Below are positions 6,433 through 10,681 of a DNA stretch of 10,681 nt, in pieces. The stretch comes from JBNJEM01 sp051745935. Its GTDB lineage: Bacteria; Planctomycetota; Planctomycetia; Pirellulales; Pirellulaceae. Positions within the stretch are counted from its first letter, which is position 1. Every line of letters starts with the position of its first letter. The DNA lies in NCBI GenBank assembly GCA_051745935.1, contig JBNJEM010000235.1, positions 1-10,681 on the forward strand. Direction: 5' to 3'. The position numbers were made by a program, and so were the translations under genes. The notes under the pieces were generated by a model, which saw only the letters and a program-made list of their open reading frames with translations, was not told where the DNA came from and did not search any database.

Positions 6433-6611
6433 ATGAACAAGAGAATCAGCCACGATACCGCCAATGAACTGATCGGAGCCATGCGGGTTCGCTATCGTGA
6501 AGCGAGCAAACTGGATACCATCGCAAACACGCGATCCGCCTACTGGGCACTGAAGTCCCTCGGGAACCACGCTCCTTGACTTGCGGACGTCGGGTGTATG
6601 ATGAAGCTGCG
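6433..6611 (+). pseudogene. N-terminal fragment of an integrase-core insertion-sequence transposase
   Basis: ATG 6433 has GAGAGGGA a few bases upstream and encodes RISHDTANELIGAMRVRYRE then ASKLD (to 6516). From 6513 the +1 frame continues as GYHRKHAIRLLGTEVPREPR, SLTCGRRVYDEAA, ending at 6611. Intact relatives read through a RILDEFxxVTGYHRK region, so about 12-13 codons between LD and GY have been lost and the frame shifted; the shared GGAT at 6513-6516 looks like the deletion join. The original frame now hits TGA at 6577-6579. The catalytic DDE domain is completely absent. This is a dead fragment; the family resemblance in the GYHRKHAIRLLG block is strong. Confidence 0.7.
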
Positions 6612-7294
6612 GCAATATGACGCCCTTTCTCTGGGCCTTTCCCATGGGTGAAAAGGTCTTCCGACGGCTACTTGAGCATGGGGCCGATCCGAATGTGAAG
6701 TTGACAGAAAGGATTTACCCATTTTATACCGGTGATTCGGTGACGTTTCTCGCAGCCGGTCCCAGCCCGTCTCATGCCTGTATTTTTCACGACGTCTCGA
6801 TGGACAACTACTTGAAGCTGGTCTTGGAACACGGAGGCGATGCGAACTTGCAGAATGGTCACGGGTGGACGCCGCTTTTCGCGGCGGTGACGGCCTTCGA
6901 AAACTCCGAAAGACGCATTCGATTGTTATTGGAGGTAGGGGCCGATATCGATCATCAGGACCTGTACGGCGACACGCCGGCGATGTTCGCCGAACGCCAT
7001 CGCCGCTATGATTCGTTGCTGGTGCTCCTCGAGGCCAATGCCAATCCGCGGTTGGTCAACAAGAGCGGCATCGACGTGGTGTTCATGGTCGGCCGACGGC
7101 TCAATTGGAGCAAGGGCCGAGCGGAAAACGATACTCCTGTGGTCAACTGGTTGAAGCAACGGGGCTACGATCTGGAAGCGGCCCGGAAAGCATGCGAGAG
7201 CTTTTTGCCATTGCGAGACGTACCCATCGACCAGCGACCCTGGCTACGCCCCAATCGCGATGAGCCCAAGGGAGAACCAGGCGAGCGGTCGTGA
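6611..7294 (+). pseudogene. 5'-truncated copy of the ankyrin lipoprotein
   Basis: The frame GN-MTPFLWAFPMGEKVFRRLL aligns with residues 100-120 of the lipoprotein at 4831, and similarity continues to the end: SMDNYLKLVLEHGGDANLQN, GWTPLFAAV, LLLEVGADIDHQD, YDSLLVLLEANANPRLV, QRGYDLEAAR and DQRPWLRP. The first ~100 codons, with signal peptide, lipobox and the FFxDxKVxxLC segment, are missing, and the upstream DNA is transposase fragment. ATG 6617 could start a 225-residue cytoplasmic remnant but has no Shine-Dalgarno sequence. The C-terminal frame is undamaged, suggesting recent truncation. Before truncation it was presumably a second immunity-type lipoprotein with diverged specificity. Confidence 0.75.
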
Positions 7295-7403
7295 GTGGAG
7301 GCGTGGGGCCAAGCGGAGAGACTGTTTTTGCGTGTTTGGGACGTAACCCGTAGGCGCGGGCGCCCGGGCCGATGGTATACCTTGCTGACAAAGGGAGCTC
7401 CCA

Positions 7404-7826
7404 ATGAGTGTGGGCGAATCGCAACCGAGGAAAAGGGGCGGCTGCCTGACGGTGTTTCTGGTAGTCGTGCTCGTTGCCAATCTTTGGGGCGGGTTTAGCA
7501 CTTTGTTTGCAGGATCGACGGCACTGGACGGTTTCCCACCGGGTTTGGCCCGAATGGCCGGACTTCTGTCGCTGGCCAACTGTGTATTCGTCGTTGGCAT
7601 CTGGAAGTGGAAGATGTGGGGCGTTTATGGTTTCGTCGCCTCGGTTTTGGTAGCCGCCGCGATCAATATGGTGGGCTTTGGGGTACTGGAAGCACTTCCA
7701 GCAGGCGAACCTCATGCTTTTGTGCTCCTTATTAAGGCGTTTCAGATCGCCTTGTCCCTGTCAGGATTGGTTGGGCTGGTGATCCTTCTGGTGCTGATAC
7801 GGCCGGTGTGGGATCAGATGGAGTGA
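7404..7826 (+). CDS. four-helix inner-membrane protein of unknown function
   Basis: The 140-residue product has a basic N-terminus (QPRKRGGCL) and four hydrophobic segments at about 15-37, 47-67, 72-95 and 112-133, with IWKWKMWGVYGF between helices 2 and 3. AAAGGGAG lies 6 bases before ATG 7404, supporting the start. A WKxWGxYGF turn is common in small uncharacterised bacterial membrane proteins. The charge distribution suggests the N-terminus is inside. It follows the truncated ankyrin copy by 109 bases. Small multi-helix membrane proteins can act as immunity proteins for membrane-active toxins, but nothing here shows that directly. Confidence 0.75.
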   Translation: MSVGESQPRKRGGCLTVFLVVVLVANLWGGFSTLFAGSTALDGFPPGLARMAGLLSLANCVFVVGIWKWKMWGVYGFVASVLVAAAINMVGFGVLEALPAGEPHAFVLLIKAFQIALSLSGLVGLVILLVLIRPVWDQME

Positions 7827-7850
7827 ACTACTCAGTGGTGTTGGCCTTGG

Positions 7851-8252
7851 ATGTCGACTCGCTTTGCCGCCGAAACACCGATGTCGGGAACGGACCTGAC
7901 CCCTACTCTCTTCGAAGAACAGCTGGCGGGCCTGTTCACGATCGACATCGAGTTTCGCAGCGAGATGAGAAACCACTTGCACGTGGTGCTTCGACCCTGT
8001 CCTGGGGCCGCCAAGCGATTGTCCGCCGTGGAGGTGGCTCGGCGGTGGCTGACCATCAGGAAGCTGGCCAAGTGCATGACCGACGAGCTGCCGGTGCCCG
8101 ATGAACGGCGGGTCCAGGCATTGGCCAAGGACAAGAAGCGAATCAAAACGCCGCGGAAGCAGCCCGGCAGTATCTCGTGGTTTATGGCGATATTGTCCGA
8201 GAATATTGCCCGCCGCGCGAATCGCGAGGATGCTTGCCGCGGTCGCTTCTGG
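7851..8252 (+). pseudogene. N-terminal half of a REP/IS200-like (Y1) transposase
   Basis: Numbered from ATG 7851, residues 41-48 read NHLHVVLR, the histidine pair (42 and 44) of the HUH metal site. EVARRWL (61-67), SISWFMAILSENIARRANRE (107-126) and CRGRFW (129-134) are the conserved blocks of planctomycete REP-type transposases. Homology stops at GRFW (8252), before the tyrosine-bearing YVDLNP block; the frame runs on to 8333 with unrelated-looking sequence. The extreme N-terminal CVRRAFLCG-type block is missing from this frame, though a neighbouring frame around 7860-7910 (LCRRNTDV, DPYSLRR) may be its frameshifted relic. It is inactive by itself: metal site without nucleophile. It is the complementary half to the remnant at 1321-1842. 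Confidence 0.75.
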
Positions 8253-8415
8253 TGCCTGAAAGTTCGGGGTAAGAGCCGCACGGAAAACCTCTGGGATCCG
8301 GTGCCGTCTCCTGAAAATGCAAAGGGTGGGTGACTCCTCTCGCAGTTTTTCGTCCGCTTCCAGGGAACGACACAGCTACCCGCCAGCAGACTTCCCGGCC
8401 ACATACCGTGTCCTT

Positions 8416-10681
8416 CTATTGGATTTCGGGCATGGGGACGTCCTCGCCACGAAGTTGGCGGGCCTGGTCTTCCGGAAGGTAAACCCCGTAGAAGATGGCG
8501 TTCAGATCGATCCATGCTGCTAAGCGGCGCAGTTCCTCGGGGGAAAGCTTCACGTCCTCATGCCCGTCCTCGAGCATTGTCATGAGCCGGCTGCCCCGGG
8601 CACCATAAAGTCCCCCGGGCGGCGTAATCTGCACCTGGTTGCGGCCACCAAAACGGGGAACCAGGGCCTCTGCCGCATTCTTAGGATTCGTGCCACCGGC
8701 CCAGAAATCATGGTCGCCACAGAGACTCCAATAGGATTGGCTGAAACCCTTATGGGGAACGCCCGTCAGATCAATATCTCCTTCCGTCTTGCCCCCCCCA
8801 TGACAACTCACGCAGTGCTGGTCGAGCAGGGGTTGTACAGTATTCATATAAGAAAAGGGCTTGCCGCCGAGCTCCCCCGGATCAATTTCGGACGGCGGGC
8901 GTTGGAAAGCAAGCGTGCCTTTGCGCAATGGCGCTGACATTCGGTTCTCGTGGCAGCCGACGCAACTTAACCGCTCGCCCGGTTGGAGATAGGTGATCGT
9001 CCGCATGGTTTGATAGGCAAAGCCGTCTTCGTCGAGGGCCTGAAAAAGGATTGGCTTCTCGGCGGGAACAAGGAACCGGGCCGAGCCGTCCGCCTCGACA
9101 GGCACGGTCCCCAAGATCGCACGCGCGTTTTCTTCTCGGGCTATTCCAATGGGAGGCGAATTAGCCACGGGGGTGGTTTTGGGAAAAATCTGCACGATCC
9201 GAAGCTTCTTGATGGTTCCCGGAGGGCAGTCGCCCAGCCCTTCGTAGACGTCAGCCAGCATCATCTCGCCCACCGGTGAAGCGTTGTCGGGCAACGAGCT
9301 TTGAAGCACCGGCGGGGTTTCCCGCGGAGTGATCGGACGAGGGTTGGTACAGCCGATCCGAGGATCACGATAGATCAACTCGCGATTGCCAAATTTGTCC
9401 AACAAGTAAATTCCCAAGGCGTTGGCATCATTTGCCCCCGGTTCCCATACAAGTGGTTCCGGACTGTATGCCGTCAGAAAATACTTTTCCGACAGCGGCC
9501 AGGGCGCCGCGTAGTACTCCTGGATATCCCGCGTTTCGGCCTCGGGGAAAGCAACCTCCGGCGTGATTCGTTCGATGGCAGCTTGACCATTGTTGCTAAC
9601 TGACGGGTCGACGAGAGCGAGACAGCCGCCCGTAATCGAATGGTGGGCGGAGGCGGTAAACACGAGTTTCGTGCTGTCGGGAATCGGCTGGATCTGGAAG
9701 GTGCAGTGGGGGCGAGACGTGGCGTTGCCCCAAACCGCCACCGGATTGGTACCGTCGGGCCGCGTAGACCACAGGTTCTGGTGAGTGACTGCATCTCGAT
9801 CGATGTAATCCCATCGGGAATAGAGGATATGGCCGGTGTGGGACACTGCTGGAAACCACTCGTTGGTGTCGTGGAAAGAGAGGGTACGCAGCCGGGAGCC
9901 ATCGGCCTCCATGCGATGCAGCGTGTACACATCCCAGCGTGGACTGAACTGAGCTCCGAAGCACCTCGCATAGCCACGCCGCCGAGTGGACATAAACACG
10001 ATACCCCCGTCGGGGAGCCACGCGGGCATGAGGTCGTCGAACGCTCCGTCCGTCAACTGCGTCAAATCGCTGCCGTCAATGCCGACCGAATAGATGTGAT
10101 AGTAGCCAGCGTCACTAGGGTCGTCGTTGCCAATTCTGGCCGGATCGTATTCAGCCTCGGCGCCGTCAACGAAAGAGAAGACGATCTGTTGGCCATCGTA
10201 AGAGAGCCGCGGCTCGAGCACGTTGCCGCCTTCGAGATGCCCATCGAGAATATCACGACAAGCCAGAGAGTACCCCGGACGTTCGAGCACAAAGAGCCCC
10301 CCACCAGGCCGCGCTCGCCAACCATAGTACTGCATCACCAAGTGGCTATAGGAGGTCGGCACGCGTTTGACGAACAAGAGCTCTTGGAATTCATCCAGCA
10401 GTGGATTCGCCAGGACGACGTGACGCTTCAGCGCTCGCGTTCGCTGGTAGTGTGCCCGCCACTGATCGAGGGACGTGCTTTCCGCTGCAATAGATTCAGC
10501 GATTCGTTCAACCTGGCGCGCTTCGCGTTTCAAGAACGTCTTCCCGTGCGTTGAACGCAAATCGTCAAGCAGCATCGCCGTGCCTTGGAGGTGGCGCCGC
10601 GTCGCCCCTGCAAACGCATCCTGGGTGTCCGCCGACAGATCGTCCTCCCGGCGATACTCAGCCTGAAGCATGACCCAAAGG
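8416..10681 (-). CDS. HzsA-like WD40/TolB propeller protein with two c-type haem sites (5' partial)
   Basis: The frame is open from the right edge to TAG 8418-8416 and includes 751 residues from the Met codon at 10671. The edge codons (LWV before MLQAEYRREDD) are open too, so the start and any signal peptide lie outside. The middle (~150-430) has propeller repeats with EPRLSYDGQQIVFSF, DLTQLTDGAFDDLMPAWLPD, NEWFPAVSHTGHILYSRWDY and RPDGTNPVAVWG. Two CxxCH haem motifs follow: CVGCH (570-574) in LQPGERLSCVGCHE and CVSCH (620-624) in LLDQHCVSCH; the end is AAWIDLNAIFYGVY. This matches the protein family related to hydrazine synthase subunit A, widespread in non-anammox Planctomycetes, where it is probably a periplasmic redox or binding protein. 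No hydrazine synthase partner genes are visible. A surface or secreted role is inferred. Confidence 0.85.
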   Translation of the reverse strand, partial: LWVMLQAEYRREDDLSADTQDAFAGATRRHLQGTAMLLDDLRSTHGKTFLKREARQVERIAESIAAESTSLDQWRAHYQRTRALKRHVVLANPLLDEFQELLFVKRVPTSYSHLVMQYYGWRARPGGGLFVLERPGYSLACRDILDGHLEGGNVLEPRLSYDGQQIVFSFVDGAEAEYDPARIGNDDPSDAGYYHIYSVGIDGSDLTQLTDGAFDDLMPAWLPDGGIVFMSTRRRGYARCFGAQFSPRWDVYTLHRMEADGSRLRTLSFHDTNEWFPAVSHTGHILYSRWDYIDRDAVTHQNLWSTRPDGTNPVAVWGNATSRPHCTFQIQPIPDSTKLVFTASAHHSITGGCLALVDPSVSNNGQAAIERITPEVAFPEAETRDIQEYYAAPWPLSEKYFLTAYSPEPLVWEPGANDANALGIYLLDKFGNRELIYRDPRIGCTNPRPITPRETPPVLQSSLPDNASPVGEMMLADVYEGLGDCPPGTIKKLRIVQIFPKTTPVANSPPIGIAREENARAILGTVPVEADGSARFLVPAEKPILFQALDEDGFAYQTMRTITYLQPGERLSCVGCHENRMSAPLRKGTLAFQRPPSEIDPGELGGKPFSYMNTVQPLLDQHCVSCHGGGKTEGDIDLTGVPHKGFSQSYWSLCGDHDFWAGGTNPKNAAEALVPRFGGRNQVQITPPGGLYGARGSRLMTMLEDGHEDVKLSPEELRRLAAWIDLNAIFYGVYLPEDQARQLRGEDVPMPEIQ

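Larger units (their letters stand above)
6281..6611 (+). mobile_element. left-end remnant of an insertion sequence
   Basis: The stretch from TGTTAGCTTCACATTGACTC (6281-6300) to the end of the transposase fragment resembles the left end and leader of insertion sequences with an integrase-core (DDE, rve-type) transposase and a GYHRKHAIRLL helix-turn-helix region. The exact left tip is a guess from the TGTTA start. The right part is missing: transposase homology stops at ~6611, where ankyrin-coding sequence begins. Confidence 0.5.

Noticed and set aside
7295..7403. Short coding frame between truncated ankyrin copy and membrane gene
   Set aside because: Arg/Trp-rich translation without a start signal; the strong AAAGGGAG site belongs to ATG 7404.
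9640..10554. 304-codon plus-strand ORF
   Set aside because: Antisense shadow of the HzsA-like gene, whose haem motifs and propeller repeats fix the coding strand.
8416..10681. True hydrazine synthase alpha subunit
   Set aside because: Only general family features are visible and no partner subunits are in the window; the wider HzsA-like family is common in non-anammox Planctomycetes.
1..10681. CRISPR array, tRNA or rRNA genes
   Set aside because: No regularly spaced direct repeats and no tRNA- or rRNA-like segments were seen on either strand.

Overview
The window reads as an accessory island in a planctomycete (Pirellulales-like) genome. The lineage is inferred from three family resemblances: a large HzsA-like WD40/cytochrome c protein of the kind expanded in Planctomycetes, decayed REP/IS200-like (Y1, HUH) transposases of planctomycete type, and ankyrin-repeat lipoproteins of a type I associate with that phylum. 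No rRNA, tRNA or CRISPR array is visible. No organism name can be fixed without database searches.

Layout. (1) 1-1241: a compact unit bounded by nearly identical inverted repeats (1-32 and 1210-1241, 30 of 32 positions matching). It carries a PIN-domain toxin and its antitoxin on the minus strand, with a good sigma70-like promoter and a strong ribosome binding site. (2) 1285-1842: a partial third copy of the same repeat, then the C-terminal half of a REP-type transposase. (3) 1843-2348: mostly non-coding, with one palindrome and a doubtful 33-codon ORF. (4) 2349-3737: a membrane-anchored or secreted ankyrin protein. (5) 3917-4828: a class 3 lipase resembling antibacterial phospholipase effectors, interrupted by one in-frame TAA. 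(6) 4831-5847: an ankyrin lipoprotein 2 nt behind the lipase. (7) 5844-6099: a small frameshifted gene whose start overlaps the lipoprotein stop (ATGA). (8) 6281-6611: a remnant insertion sequence with an internally deleted transposase. (9) 6611-7294: a second copy of the ankyrin lipoprotein that has lost its first ~100 codons at the junction with the insertion-sequence remnant. (10) 7404-7826: a four-helix membrane protein. (11) 7851-8252: the N-terminal half of a REP-type transposase. (12) 8416 to the right edge, minus strand: the HzsA-like dihaem protein, 5' end outside the window.

How the parts fit. The centre (2349-7294) looks like a toxin-immunity locus. A lipase of the effector type is followed, with coupled spacing, by a periplasmic ankyrin lipoprotein that is the natural candidate for its immunity protein, and two further ankyrin paralogues lie either side. 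The lipase nonsense codon, the frameshifted small gene and the truncated third ankyrin copy point to a locus in decay or turnover, surrounded by transposon debris and next to a possibly mobile toxin-antitoxin cassette. The lipase-immunity reading is inference from family resemblance and gene order; no secretion apparatus is encoded in the window.
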